From: Sepiola atlantica
Taxonomy: Eukaryota > Mollusca > Cephalopoda > Sepiida > Sepiolidae
DNA: 64,000 nt
Reading direction: 5' to 3'
NCBI GenBank assembly: GCA_963556195.1
Contig: OY744537.1
Span: 23,924,441 to 23,988,440, forward strand
Shown here: positions 10,383 through 21,135 of the stretch, piece after piece
How the letters are laid out: each line of letters starts with the position of its first letter
How positions within the stretch are numbered: the first letter of the stretch is position 1
Notes under the pieces: generated by a model
What the model saw: only the letters and a program-made list of their open reading frames with translations
The model's database searches: none
What the model was told of the DNA's origin: nothing
Made by a program: the position numbers and the translations under genes

Positions 10383-10699
10383 CTTGGCTAAGATCAAAGT
10401 GTAGTATCTGTTCCGATGGATACTGCACACCTGTCCTGTGCAGTTCTAGGAGGTCCACCCTCCCAGGCTTTGCCTCCCCTCTTTGGGGAGGAGTAAGTTT
10501 ATTGCTTACTGTCTGAGGCGCCCCTACCGGGGAATGCCGACGGGGCTGCCCAGGCAATTTTTAAATGGCCAGAGTGCTCACCTCTCGAGCGCTGACTTTT
10601 CAAACCCCACTTTCTCGACCCGATCTTGGGTCACATCTTACTTGTGGGAGTAAGATAAAACTGGCCTTGTGCCTAACTCTTGGGGAGGAGTAAATAAAA
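10383..10699 (+). repeat. U2-headed SINE, copy 1
   Basis: The head GGCTAAGATCAA plus GTGTAGTATCTGTTC corresponds to U2 snRNA from about nucleotide 18 onward, with one extra A. The body (CCTCCCCTCTTTGGGGAGG hairpin, CTACCGGGGAATGCCGACGG, GGGCTGCCCAGGCAATTTT) is shared with copies at 22632, 33925, 55671 and 57887. Compared with these, copy 1 lacks about 70 bp containing the CATAGACCGG hairpin. It ends GGAGGAGTAAATAAAA. A 6-bp ACCCTT at 10380 and 10699 is a weak target-duplication candidate. Confidence 0.8.
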
Positions 10700-10777
10700 C
10701 CCTTCAGATCACGGATCATCTATGTGAACAGTGACTAATATATATATATATGAAACGATTTTTAACATGTAAAGCCT

Positions 10778-11041
10778 CTATACTAGAGCAACCAGAATCT
10801 TCCAGGACACTGTTGTTGGTTCGATGATCTTGGCAGTTAATTTTAAAAAGTTTTTGTAAAATTCTTTGATGTAGTTTTCGAGTGCTATAAGATGTTGCCG
10901 GTATGTCAACCAGGTCTCCAATGAATACAAGAGTGTTGAAAGCACAATGGCTCGATACATTAATATTTTGGTATCAAGCCTGAAATCTTTATCATCAAAG
11001 ATTCTGGAACAAAGTTTACCGAAAGCAACACCTACGCACAT
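10778..11041 (-). pseudogene. LINE reverse transcriptase C-terminal relic (uninterrupted 87-codon segment)
   Basis: The minus-strand frame reads AFGKLCSRIFDDKDFRLDTK and then MYRAIVLSTLLYSLETWLTY. This matches the KxxxYxAxVLSTLLYGxETWxxY segment that follows the RT domain of Jockey/R1-like non-LTR retrotransposons. The frame is open, but the canonical G of LLYG is S and the flanking parts are absent. It is a short fragment without flanking ends that I can define. Confidence 0.8.
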
Positions 11042-11126
11042 AATGTGATACAGGATATGAACAGTTTAGACCAGGAGGCTTTTGTATATATCTAAACCTC
11101 CCTATACACCAACTTTCATTTAAATA

Positions 11127-11182
11127 TACATAAAAAAGAAAGAAAAAAAAGAAAAGAAAAAAAGAAAAGAAAAGAAAAGAAA
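11127..11182. repeat. (AAAAG)n-like purine tract
   Basis: Irregular AAAAGA repeats of about 55 bp. Confidence 0.85.
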
Positions 11183-11219
11183 ACTTTCATTTTCATTCAA
11201 ATCCAAGAGAAGTACTTAA

Positions 11220-12415
11220 ACAGCCTTCATGATTTGCTGAGGAATAACCTAGATATACACTGTGATCCAAGACATAGGATCACGGGAGCAATATTGTTTT
11301 TTATGAATACAATACTAGTATTTTGTAAGAAAATGTAGGGTTTTCTTAAGGAATAGAAGAGTAGCAATACACATCAACCAGAAAACTGTTTAGATAATCA
11401 CAGATTTGAGGGTAGTTCTATTAAAATAGTCATATCTTAAAAACTAAAGCACTTTAAGTGCTCAAAATACCATCATTTTGTTAGGAAATGAATATCCTTT
11501 CAGGTGCATTCATGAATAATATACATTATATATTTTTAAGAGTTTTGAGCAAATAAAGGCAAAAAAATGTTAACGCTATTTTCAGCAATTTACATCACTT
11601 TTTTTAACCCCCCCCCCTTCGTTTAAAAGTCTCGTACCATTGCTGTGTGTGGAATTTCGTCCTGAAATTTGGAAACTAATCAAGGAAAGCATCACTTTTA
11701 ATGTTTGTCGGTGTACAAAGTAATTCGGCTCATTCATTTTTTTGAAATTTTAAAAATAAACCTTCAACTAGATGTCGGTTGAACATTTTTACAAAATACA
11801 TTTCCGTCGCCTAATTAGTAAGTAAATCAATCATTTTACTTTTTTATGCATTAAAATTATAATTGTATATATGTGTTCATTTTTGGTAGTCATGATATTT
11901 CATGATCCTATCCGGAAAAAAAAGTGTTTTCTATTTATAGTTTGAAATACATTGTAGTAGCAGCAGTAATAGCAGCTATAAACACGAGGCGATTTTTGTT
12001 TATTTTCATTCTAGAACGAATTTAAAAAATTTGAAAATATGAATATAGAAAATGTTGTTACATTTTTCGTACCCAACTAGTAAATAAATTAATCTTTTAT
12101 CTTTTTTATGCATTAAAATTATAATGTTTTGTTTTTCCCTAGTAGTAATTTTAAATTACCTTATCCGAAAAAATATTGTCCTTTTTTTGAGCGAAAGTCA
12201 ACAATGGCTGCTAGTATTGCTGATATAACACTCAATCAGCAGCAGCGAACTAGTCTTGTAAAGCTTTGTAAAAATAAGACAAAAATACTTGTGCTTAAAA
12301 AAGTTAATCCTATTTGGTTCTTTTATAAAAAATACTTTAAAAAATACTGGTTTTCACTCAACTTTTGAACTTCTAGTAGTAATGACTTTCTAGTCGCCAA
12401 TTTAAAAAAAAAAAA
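11220..12415. other. No gene; internal duplication of about 160 bp
   Basis: Segments near 11780-11935 and 12025-12185 resemble each other: both contain TTTTTTATGCATTAAAATTA and then a CCTTATCCGAAAAAA-type block. The 79-residue frame at 12129-12368 has no recognisable domain. The region may be the inside of an old repeat. Confidence 0.45.
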
Positions 12416-12420
12416 ATTAA

Positions 12421-13359
12421 GATTCTACTTTTTTAGGCAATTACGTGTGAACACCCTTAAAGTCTTGGCGAAAAAAGAAAAAACAAAAAATAATTTACTA
12501 TTTAGAGTGGGGGATCAGTTTCGCATATAAATTTAATGTAAAATGATCTCCGATTTCCCGGCCATTCTTGCCTTTTAGTGAAATTTATAAAATAAATAAT
12601 TACTCTACCATTAACTCTAGGTACGACTAACAAGCCCACATCCTAAAAATGCCTTCTTGAACGTATCGTACCATTAACCTTAAATATAAGTGGCAAGCCA
12701 CCCCATAAAAAACTCCCTTAACCCTAACACTAAGTCCGAATGGCAACCTCCATCCAAAACAAAACCTAATTCCGAGTAGGAAGCCCTAATCCTACAAAAA
12801 AGCCCATTAAAACCACACATAATCGTCTAAAAAAAAAATTAAAAAAAAAAAAAAAGCAGACCCCCATAAAAAAAAACCGCACAGGATTTATTTGCCATAG
12901 AAAAAAATTGATTAATGCCCTAAAACGCTAGAATGGCCCGGAAATGGTGAATTATTCTACATTAAATATATGTGAAACTAATCCCCCACTCGAAATTCTA
13001 AATGAATTGTTTTTTTTTCTTTCTGCTAAGTTTTCAGGGTGTTCACACTTAATTGCCCCTAGCTCTACCACTAACCTGAAGTTCAAGTGGTAAGCCCCCC
13101 CTCCTCCCACAAAAACCCTCATAATCGTCTAAAAAAAAAGGAAAAACAAGAAAAACGCACAGGATTTATCTCCCATAGAAAAAATAATTAACTGTCCTAA
13201 AACGCTAGAATGGCCTTGAAATGGGGGATTATTTTATATTCAATTTATGTGAAACTGATCCCCACTCTAAATTCTAAAATAATTGTTTTTGTTTCTTTCT
13301 TTCTGCCAAGTTTTTCAGGGTGTTAACATGTAATTGCCTAAATAAAAAAAAGTAGAATC
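12421..13359. mobile_element. Inverted-repeat element (family M), about 940 bp
   Basis: The left end GATTCTACTTTTTTAGGCAA is complementary to the right end at about 13330-13359. Similarity continues inward about 170 bp on each side through TTTAGAGTGGGGGATCAG and GGCCATTCT blocks. A further copy of the right arm lies at about 12895-13070, so the right side is duplicated. Related sequence is at 16640-16935 and 23425-23460. There is no coding potential; it is a MITE-like element. I cannot define a target duplication. Confidence 0.6.
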
Positions 13360-14090
13360 TCATATTTTGGGGAGGTAAGGGGGTGAGTTAGCAGAAGGTG
13401 TTAATCTACAATAATGCCAAAGAAATCTTGCAATATATTCATTTTTAAACAGTCCTAGTATTAGATTTTAGTTTCTTGCACATAAAATGTATTACAATTC
13501 AACTTTGAGTTTTCTAACTTCTTTCTTTTAATGGATACATGGTATTTTTAAGGTATTGCAGCATATTTATGTGCACTTAGTGCAGATTACTTGGAAACCA
13601 TTAATTTCTGGAGATTTTCAGTGGCACATTCTGATTCCTTGTACAAAAATACATTTATATGGAAAATTTCATTGCTTAATCTTGTATTTTAACAAAGATA
13701 TAACATTTTTACTGAAAAATTAGTGTAAAAAATGTGACGAAACGCATATGGTCTTAAAGAGGGGAAAATATCCAATCGTGTGAGGCACAAAAATAGTGAT
13801 AACTTCCTTATTTTTAGTCAGATTTAAAAAATTTAAAAAGATTCTTTCTTAGATCATCAAGCTCTTTCTATATATGCCATTATTGAGATATTTTAAGCAA
13901 TTTAAATTTTTTCATGTGTATTGCTAAGAAGAGTGAGTAGGATTGTTTTTTGTTTTTTTATGGCACACCAATCCTATAAATAATTTTGCGCCTTACAATG
14001 CATTCATAAAATAGTCATTTCACAAGTTCTGGAAAGTTATTTAATTGTATCTTTGGTTTCTATTTTCAGGAACTGGAAGAAGTTTATTGA
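13360..14090. other. No gene; degraded SINE P near 13950
   Basis: Mostly AT-rich sequence. TTTTTTTATGGCACACCAATC at about 13955-13975 recalls the SINE P head. Confidence 0.4.
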
Positions 14091-14099
14091 TTTTTTTCA

Positions 14100-14485
14100 G
14101 GTAGTCTATTATTTGAGAGATAGGCAGATTGTCAAACAGCATGGTGAGGTTTGGTACGTGATATTTCTGGCAGGTATTCCTATATTGTTTTTACAGTTGA
14201 TTAGAATATGCTTGAGTGTGAGTAGTTGATCGCAGAAGGTTGTCACGGTTCTTGTTTGCTTGTGTTAGTGGTTCTTTGATGCAGAGTTCAAATGAAAGAA
14301 TAGCTGTTTTCTTATTACTATAGAATTGGGTATATATGTTTTTTGCTATGTTGGGTTGTTTGAGCTGAATTTCAGTTTTAATGCATACAGAAACTGTAAT
14401 TTTTTTCATCTTAGGATTAAAAGAAGTTCATTGGCTTCTGCGTATAAACTTTGCATGGGTGAAGTGCAGAAGGCTCCTTAGCTTA
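14100..14485 (-). pseudogene. Jockey-like LINE relic (region after the RT domain)
   Basis: Read from about 14485 downward, one frame gives GAFCTSPMQSLYAEANELLL and then, past a stop, LQFLYALKLKFSSNNPT. This resembles the GAFRTSPxESLYxEANExPL...RRxKLxLQYxxKLKSxPSNPA segment of Jockey-clade polyproteins. Several stops and frame changes show that it is dead. The 72-residue minus-strand frame at 14191-14409 is a mixture of frames. Confidence 0.65.
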
Positions 14486-14528
14486 AGATGTATATGAAAA
14501 AAATACTTTTTTTTTCTTTTTCTTATTA

Positions 14529-14536
14529 CTTAATTC
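14529..14536. other. 8-bp target-site duplication CTTAATTC (left)
   Basis: Identical to 15003-15010 and abutting the terminal inverted repeat. Confidence 0.8.
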
Positions 14537-15002
14537 GGGAATCTTTTACGACGCTCAGCAGAGTAAAAACGCTAAAAAAACAAATATACAACAAATAAAA
14601 GTAACTGTAGGCTGTAAAAGTTATTTTCAAACTTGCCTGTGGCATTTGTTTGTATTTTTAGACCGTTACAACCGCTATTTATTAAAAATCAATAGTTTTG
14701 TCACAGGAACATGAAAAAAAATGGCCGATTTGGGGGGGGGGGGTCGTAAGAATGCACCTGAATCGGCCATCTTGAATTTTGTGCAAACCATTGGGGGGAA
14801 AAAAAAGAAATTTTTTTTTTACATCTAATAAAAACCCATTTATAATACGTAAAAATAAAAACAAATTACATAGGTAAGTAGAAAAATATCTATTCTCGTC
14901 GCACGTCAACTTCACTTATTGCAAATTTATGTTTTTAAACCCTTTCTCGTTTTTTTTTTTGGACCCCGTTCGCTACTCTGCTGAGCGTCGTAAAAGATAC
15001 CC
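14537..15002. mobile_element. 466-bp MITE with 29-bp TIRs and 8-bp target duplication
   Basis: The left TIR 14537-14565 starts GGGAATCTTTTACGACGCTC. The right TIR 14974-15002 is its complement with one mismatch in 29. Both are flanked by CTTAATTC. There is no transposase. Internal sequence includes a G-run at 14731-14744. TIRs starting with GG and 8-bp duplications would suit a Merlin-like source; hAT and P elements also make 8-bp duplications, so the superfamily is open. Confidence 0.85.
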
Positions 15003-15010
15003 CTTAATTC
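15003..15010. other. 8-bp target-site duplication CTTAATTC (right)
   Basis: Matches 14529-14536 exactly. Confidence 0.8.
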
Positions 15011-15920
15011 TTTAAAATATCTTTATAAAATGATAAATGTATGTGTGCGTATAATTTAAAATACTAGATGTGTGAATAATGTTGGTTGATTTGCTAACGA
15101 TTTTTCCCCTGATATTGAAAGATTGAATAAAAGAATCAATAGGCACAAGTCGTCGATTTCGATGAACCATACTGGAATAGAAAATACCACATCCGAAGAA
15201 GGTCTATGATTGTCAAGAGTGTCACCAGTTGACAAACATAACATACGTCTTTATCAGATGAGCATGATCCAGTTTCAAATGTCTTACAAGATAAAGAAAG
15301 AGCATGATATGAAAAGAGACAATCCACTGTAGGAAAGTACAGCAAAATTGTGTCTCCAAATTGCATCCTACCTCAGAAAGAGACATGGGCAGGGGAGTCA
15401 CCCCCAATCCCATTTGTAAAAAGACTCATCCCTCTATTCCCCCCTTTTGCAGCCATACTTCTAGTCTGAACCAACACCCCCTCCCCTCTCTCCTCACTGT
15501 TCTCAGCTGTAGACACTGAAGTAATCAGTGAAGGTCATCTTTCAAATGAGTGGGTGAATGTCTGTCTAAGGAAGCAGGAGCAGCCGATGCAGCAGCAATG
15601 ACCGCATTGGAAATAGACTTCAAGATTGCTAACATTGTCCTAGTGATTATAAATGGCATATACATACACTAATGTACACATTTTTGTGAGTGCCCATATG
15701 TAAATGTTCTCTTCAAACAATTATCTCTATAATACAGGTAGATATATGCTTTGCACAGACAAATAAATGTGTATATATCCAAACATCCACAACACATAGA
15801 AATATAAATGTGCATGTGTGCATGCATGCACACATGTACATGTTTAAAAATTAACACTTATCAGATCCACACACAGCAATGGACACAACAAATATTAAAA
15901 ATAATTTTTTTTTACAGATA
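15011..15920. other. No gene recognised; more complex sequence at 15130-15640
   Basis: The stretch 15130-15640 is less AT-rich than its surroundings and may be an old repeat or exon relic. The overlapping minus-strand frames of 62-76 residues show no domain. A short GA repeat lies at 15924-15944. Confidence 0.4.
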
Positions 15921-16639
15921 CACAAGAGAGAGAGAGAGAGAGAGGTTTCCCTAAAAAAAAAAAATAGCATCCATTTTCTGTAAAGTCATAATCTAAATGA
16001 ATAAATGCAAAAAAATTTTCATTTATCACTACCATATTACAATCAAAACGGGTTACTGTTATTTAAATCAATAATACAACATAAAATCTTAATATTCTGT
16101 GTATATATAGTGGAGATAAAAGATTAAGAGAGAATCTTTTGACTGCCTAATTATTTTTTAAACGCTTCAATTAATTAATGTTTAGTATTATTAATTTGGA
16201 ATTGCATTGGCATATGTTGGCTATCTATATGCAATAGTTTTGTCTATATTAATAGTAATTAGTTAAAGTTATTTAATAAATAAATCGGAAAAATAACTAA
16301 AACACCATAAGTTTTAACTCATTGCGCTAACTGACGACCTTACCAAAGTGGCTTGCTACAAGCGAGGCAGAAGAGAGAAGAGAAAGGGGGAGTGGGAGGG
16401 AGAGTGTGATTGTCTCACTCGCTTTCTCTCTCTCTCTCGCCCTCTTTTTGCAGTTTTTACATTTTTCTGTGAAAAATAATTTTTTTTTTATTAATTAAGT
16501 TGATGCCTAATTTATAAATTTTAACAAACTTATTTTTTTAATGTTTAGAAAGACCTTTTTACTATTCTAATTGACAAATGAAAACAAAAGTTCAGTAGCA
16601 CTATCTGTCCAGATTACGAAAAAAAAATAGAGATTCATA

Positions 16640-16945
16640 TTTTGGTATGATTGTAGATTAACATCCTCTACTACCCCCCCCCCTCCCCAAATTTTTTTTT
16701 CACCTTCTTTTAATTTGATGGAAAGAAGAAAAGAAAAAATATATATTTTATAATTTCAAGTGGGGAAAATTTTCGTATTTAAATTCCATTTTTCGAGCCA
16801 GTTTTAGGGCAGTTCAGTCAAACTTTGGGTTAGTGTTAAAAACATTAACTGCCCTAACAATTTAGACCCTAAAAAGAAGAATCTCATTTTTAAGGGGGTG
16901 GGGATAATTTAGCTGAGGATGTTAATCTACACATTTACCAAGGTT
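16640..16945. mobile_element. Short inverted-repeat element related to family M
   Basis: GTAGATTAACATCCTCTACT near 16655 is complementary to the AGCTGAGGATGTTAATCTAC stretch at about 16910-16932. Inner blocks (GAATCTCATTTT, GGGGTGGGGATAA, TTAGGGCAGTT) also recur in the 12.4-13.4 kb element. It has no coding capacity. Confidence 0.55.
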
Positions 16946-16984
16946 TATTAAAATTACGGAATTATTCGAGTAAAAATTTTTTTT

Positions 16985-17380
16985 AATTAACGTCCCCCCC
17001 CCCCCACCAATGAATTGCTGACCAGAGGGCAGGTAGGTTTTGCTAGTTATGAAATATGATTTCATTATAAATGGTATGAATATGAAATGGGCGATTTTTT
17101 GTTGTTGTTGTAATTTATAAACAAAAATAAATAAATAAGATTTCTATTTGTTTATATTTCTTATTTTACAAGCAAAATATTAAAACCGAGTAAGAAACCT
17201 ATTCGGTTTCAGGAGGTAACTTAATATGGAAGCCATTATCAGTGTTTTTCATATATGTGTCTAAAAAGTACCAAGACTGAGTGTGCCGTGTGAGTTATGG
17301 GTGAATAGGATAAATGGATCTTGGGAGTATATAACAGTAACCTTACTGTTCTTCAAACCGTTGAATTTGTTTCATCATCA
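16985..17380. other. No gene recognised
   Basis: A C-run at 16996-17007 and a GTT repeat at 17101-17110 are the only features seen. Confidence 0.5.
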
Positions 17381-17390
17381 TACTGAAACA

Positions 17391-17635
17391 ACCCTCCTAT
17401 TCACCTGGTCCTACACCATGTGACTTTTTCCTTTTCCTCAGGCTCAAGAGGATCGTCAAAGGGATCTGGTTTGAAGGTTGAGAGGCCAATGAGAGAGGTG
17501 TAATGACAGACCTGAAGGGCATCCAAGAAAGAATCCTTGCAACAGTGCATAGAGAGTTGGTAAAGAAGGATGGGAAATTGCATCAATTGGTAAAAATTGT
17601 TGGTGGCATTTTTTTTAGTTTCACACAAGTGAAAA
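17391..17635 (+). pseudogene. Tc1/mariner-type transposase C-terminal relic
   Basis: Translation from 17389 gives SYSPGPTPCDFFLFLRLKRI and then VKGIWFEG before a stop. The YSPDLxPCDFFLFPxLK signature is that of mariner-family DDD transposases; the D in CDFF is the third catalytic acid. Downstream, LKGIQE and a QLxxxxGK-like stretch continue the family pattern with broken frames. The part with the first two catalytic acids is missing. The minus-strand 75-residue frame over it is an antisense shadow. Confidence 0.8.
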
Positions 17636-17744
17636 GCATTGATTTTTCACGATCTTTGATCAAACACTCTTGACGTAAGATGAACTCTATCAGTATTATT
17701 TTCTAATGAAGTTCCCTTAATTTGGATTGTACGTGATATTGAAT

Positions 17745-18022
17745 TGCGACAGTGTGGAGAGATGTGTGCAAAGCGGTGGACTTCGATGGTGTGGCCACGT
17801 TGGGTAAGTGGATGTAGAACACTTGGGGTAGCAGGGTCAGCCCACGGGGGAATCTAGGGAAAACGTGAGAGGTAATAATAAGAATGGACTTGAGAAAGGG
17901 GGGGGGGGGGTGAATAAGGACCTGGTCAGAGATGGATTGGTTTGGAAGTCAATTTCTAAAACTCCTCCAACACATGTAAGCATGTAAAACAAACGTTAAA
18001 CTGAATATGATGATGATGATGA
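17745..18022 (+). pseudogene. LINE 3' end with GATGAT tail
   Basis: GGTGTGGCCACGTTGGGTAA, GTAGAACACTTGGGGTAGCA, ATGGACTTGAGAAAG and CCAACACATGTAAGCATGTA align block by block with 38690-38954. They end in ATGATGATGATGATGAT. These encode the GHVxR...SRGxxRKT...W C-terminal tail of a non-LTR reverse transcriptase, here full of stops. Confidence 0.75.
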
Positions 18023-18376
18023 TACACAGGGAAGAATTGCTGTAATATCTTTTCCAAAAGTATCCCGGACCTCCAAGCAAATCATCAAAATCATCTGATT
18101 CAGAGATTCCAAGCTGGGATCCACAAACCTCCGGGAGGAGGGGTGAATGAGGACCTGGTCAGAGATGGATTGGTTTGGAAGTCAATTTCTAAAACTCCTC
18201 CAACACATGTAAGCATGTAAAACAAACGTTAAACTGAATATGATGATGATGATACACAGGGAAGAATTGCTGTAATATCTTTTCCAAAAGTATTCCGGAC
18301 CTCCAAGCAAATCATCAAAATCATCTGATTCAGAGATTCCAAGCTGGGATCCACAAACCTCCGGGAGGAGGGGGTG
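17911..18376 (+). repeat. 233-bp tandem duplication carrying the LINE tail
   Basis: The segment starting TGAATAAGGACCTGGTCAGA at 17911 recurs at 18144 as TGAATGAGGACCTGGTCAGA and runs to about 18376. Differences are few: one GATGAT unit, one C/T and the G-run. The duplicated unit includes the LINE 3' terminus plus about 100 bp of adjacent DNA, so it is segmental rather than a second insertion. Confidence 0.9.
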
Positions 18377-18379
18377 GGT

Positions 18380-19100
18380 GTAACAAGCTTTAAGGGGTCC
18401 CACGAAAAAAAATAATTGTACTTTGGGAGTTTATACTAAGTAGTAAGGGGTTCATATGGAAATCTGTTTAATATAAATAATATGTATAACAATTATCTTG
18501 TAAATATATAATAATAAATAATAGTATAAAAAGAATATGTATGGTTTCTTTTTTTTTTTTTTTTACTAAATAGTCACCACTTATCAAGGCTAGGTGCCAC
18601 TCTAGGGTTAATATTAATGAGAAGGAATGATTTTGGAGACGGTTCTTATAAACACTACTTTCTTAGGTTAGTAGGTATTGTAGAGCCAGGTTGCCAGACA
18701 TACAGTCACAGCGTATGTGGCATTCAATCCTTGCTATTTTTGAACTCAAGTAGGCAAATATTTCTTATCGGTTTTCATGCTTTATACGTCATTTATAACA
18801 TTTTGATCCACTGTAAATATATTTTTATGATCATGAACACATTGTGCATATGTTAATAAGAATTTATTAGTAATATTTGATTTCTAAAAATTATAAAATG
18901 AAACAATCATCAACAGTCCTTGACTTAATACCGGAGACTCAACTTTACCAAACATTCCGCTCACACTCCATTCTCTTCAGCAAAAGACATCATAACCACC
19001 TACTTCCAGACATTGATTTCTTACAAAAATGCCTGGAACTTCAGCTGTCACCAACAACACCACAGAAGAAATCTCACCAATTAAAATAAGGACATTGCGC
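18380..19100. other. No gene recognised
   Basis: T-run at 18549-18564; short frames at 18617-18856 and 18877-19089 have no recognisable domain. Confidence 0.5.
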
Positions 19101-19144
19101 TAATTAATTACTTAACGGCTGGAAGGTTTTTGATTAATTCCTTG

Positions 19145-19355
19145 ACAAAGGACTCATCAATTTCAAACAACACGTGCCAACAGTAATGCAGATTCTCTTG
19201 CACTGGTCGCTTTGAACAATTTTGCAGACTCACTTGCAACCAACAGAGATTCACTTGCACCCATCGCTTCAAACAGTGCAGACTCACTTGCACCCATCAC
19301 TTTGACAGTCTTTGCAGACACCCTTGCAAAAATGACTTGCTTCGAATAACAATGA
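19145..19355 (+). repeat. Degenerate repeat with coding-like periodicity (ADSLAxxASN)
   Basis: Units built on GCAGACTCACTTGCA plus CCCATCGCTTCAAACAG recur four to five times. The plus-strand frame from about 19147 to the TAA at about 19352 is open, with repeated residues ADSLATNRDSLAPIASN. The minus strand is also open over part of it. The pattern may be a relic of a coiled-coil repeat protein or just a minisatellite whose unit is a multiple of three. Confidence 0.4.
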
Positions 19356-19384
19356 AGCATTCCCAAAGTTATACCACGGAAATG

Positions 19385-19735
19385 CTGTGAACTCAAAAAC
19401 TATTTATCTGATCAGGCTGAAATTTTGCATGGTTGTTACTTTTATCAAAGCACATCAGATCGATACATCAAATTTTGAAAAATCGTGTCTCTACAATGGA
19501 CAGAACCAAAATTATCGACAAAAGTGTGACTTTTTTATGATCATGACCTTATCCTTTAACCTAGATAGAACTGATTTTATTTTAGGCTAAGTTAGATTAT
19601 GACCAATATTTTGACCAAGTTTGGTGACAATTGGTCAAGCAATGTGGACACTAGGTTGTACACAAACAAACATAGTTACAAATTCAAATGAAAACATAAA
19701 CTCTGCCTGTCTTGACGGAGGTAATAAAGATATGC
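19385..19735 (+). repeat. Dispersed repeat ending in GGAGGTAATAAAG
   Basis: This AT-rich stretch includes TGATCAGGCTGAAATTTTGC, ACCAAGTTTGGTGACAATTG and a 3' end CTGTCTTGACGGAGGTAATA. The layout recalls common invertebrate repeats that end in a GGCGGAGGTAATA sequence. I see no second copy in this window, so the call is from memory of the family style. Confidence 0.4.
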
Positions 19736-20139
19736 AGTGAAGGTATTTTTTGTTGTGCAATTGAGTGCAAAACTAGTATCTGCCTTGTAGATCAAAACGT
19801 GTTATGAATAAATAAATACAGTTCTACAAATTCCAGAATAGTAGAAATAGTTTACGATAATAAACAACAAAAAGATGTAGTGCAAATGTTCTTTGTTGGT
19901 TGTATAAGTCAGATAAATTGTAAATGAAAATAATCTATATACGACTAAAACTCTGAGGCTGTTGTTTGTCACTGTGCACACTTTTTATCTGTACATGAAT
20001 GTTTTAGGTGGCAGGAGGAAGGATGAATAACATAAATAAAAGGGTCAATGGTAAGAGAAGGAGTGGGAATGGGTGAATGATGTAAATAACTAAAAGGAAG
20101 AAGGGAAAAGACAAGAGACGGTGTGGGAGGGAAAAAGGA

Positions 20140-21135
20140 GAGAAAGAGGTGGGATGGGAGAGGGAGAAAGAGAAAAGGGTGAAAAGAAGAGAGAGAGAGG
20201 TAAAATGGAGAGAGAGAGGTAAAAATGGAGAGAGAGAGAGAGGTAAAAATGGAGAGAGAGAGGATGGAGAGAAAGAGGGGGAATGGAGAGAAAGAGGGGG
20301 AATGGAGAGAGGGGGAAAAGGAGAGAGAGAGGGAGAAAAGGAGAAAGAGAGGGAGAAAAGGAGAAAGAGAGGGAGAAAAGGAGAAAGAGAGGGAGAAAAG
20401 GAGAGAGAGAGGGGGAAAAGAAGAGAGAGAGGGGGAAAAGGAGAGAGAGAGGGGGAAAAGGAGAGAGAGAGGGGGAAAAGGAGAGAGAGAGGGAAAAGGA
20501 GAGAGAGGGGGAAAAGGAGAGAGAGGGGGAAAAGGAGAGAGAGAGGAGGAAAAGGAGAGAGAGATAGGGGGAAAAGGAGAGAGAGAGAGGGGGAAAAGGA
20601 GAGAGAGAGAGGGGGAAAAGGAGAGAGAGAGGGGGAAAAGGAGAGAGAGAGGGGGAAAAGGAGAGAGAGAGGGGGAAAAGGAGAGAGAGGGGGAAAAGGA
20701 GAGAGAGAGGGGGGAAAAGGAGAGAGAGAGAGGGGGAAAAGGAGAGAGAGAGAGGGGGAAAAGGAGAGAGAGAGAGGGGGAAAAGGAGAGAGAGAGAGGG
20801 GGGAAAAGGAGAGAGAGAGGGGGAAAAGGAGAGAGAGAGGGGGGGAAAGGAGAGAGAGGGGGGAAAAGGAGAGAGAGAGGGGGGAAAAGGAGAGAGAGAG
20901 GGGGGAAAAGGAGAGAGAGGGGGGAAGGAGAGGGGGAAAAGGAGAGGGGGGAAGGAGAGGGGGAAAAGGAGAGAGAGAGAGAGAGGGGGAAAAGGAGAGA
21001 GGGGGAAAAGGAGAGAGAGAGAGGGGGAAAAGGAGAGAGAGAGAGAGGGGGAAAAGGAGAGAGGGGGGAAAAGGAGAGAGGGGGGAAAAGGAGAGAGGGG
21101 GGAAAAGGAGAGAGGGGGAAAGGGGAGGGGAGGGA
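20140..21135 (+). repeat. Polypurine satellite, about 1 kb, 20-bp unit
   Basis: The unit is AAAAGGAGAGAGAGAGGGGG with length variants. From about 20160 to 21135 the plus strand is nearly all purine, broken by a few T. The long frames on both strands (up to 416 codons, Ser/Pro/Leu/Phe-rich on minus, Arg/Glu/Lys/Gly-rich on plus) arise from this repeat and are not genes. Such mirror-like R:Y tracts can form intramolecular triplex DNA. Confidence 0.95.

Noticed and set aside
12129..12368. 79-residue plus-strand protein
   Set aside because: The middle (MAASIADITLNQQQRTSLVK) looks protein-like, but the rest is Lys/Phe-rich AT sequence; no family recognised and no support from context.
20149..20567. 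RNA-binding or nucleolar-type protein (RGE/KGE repeats)
   Set aside because: Simple-repeat translation only.
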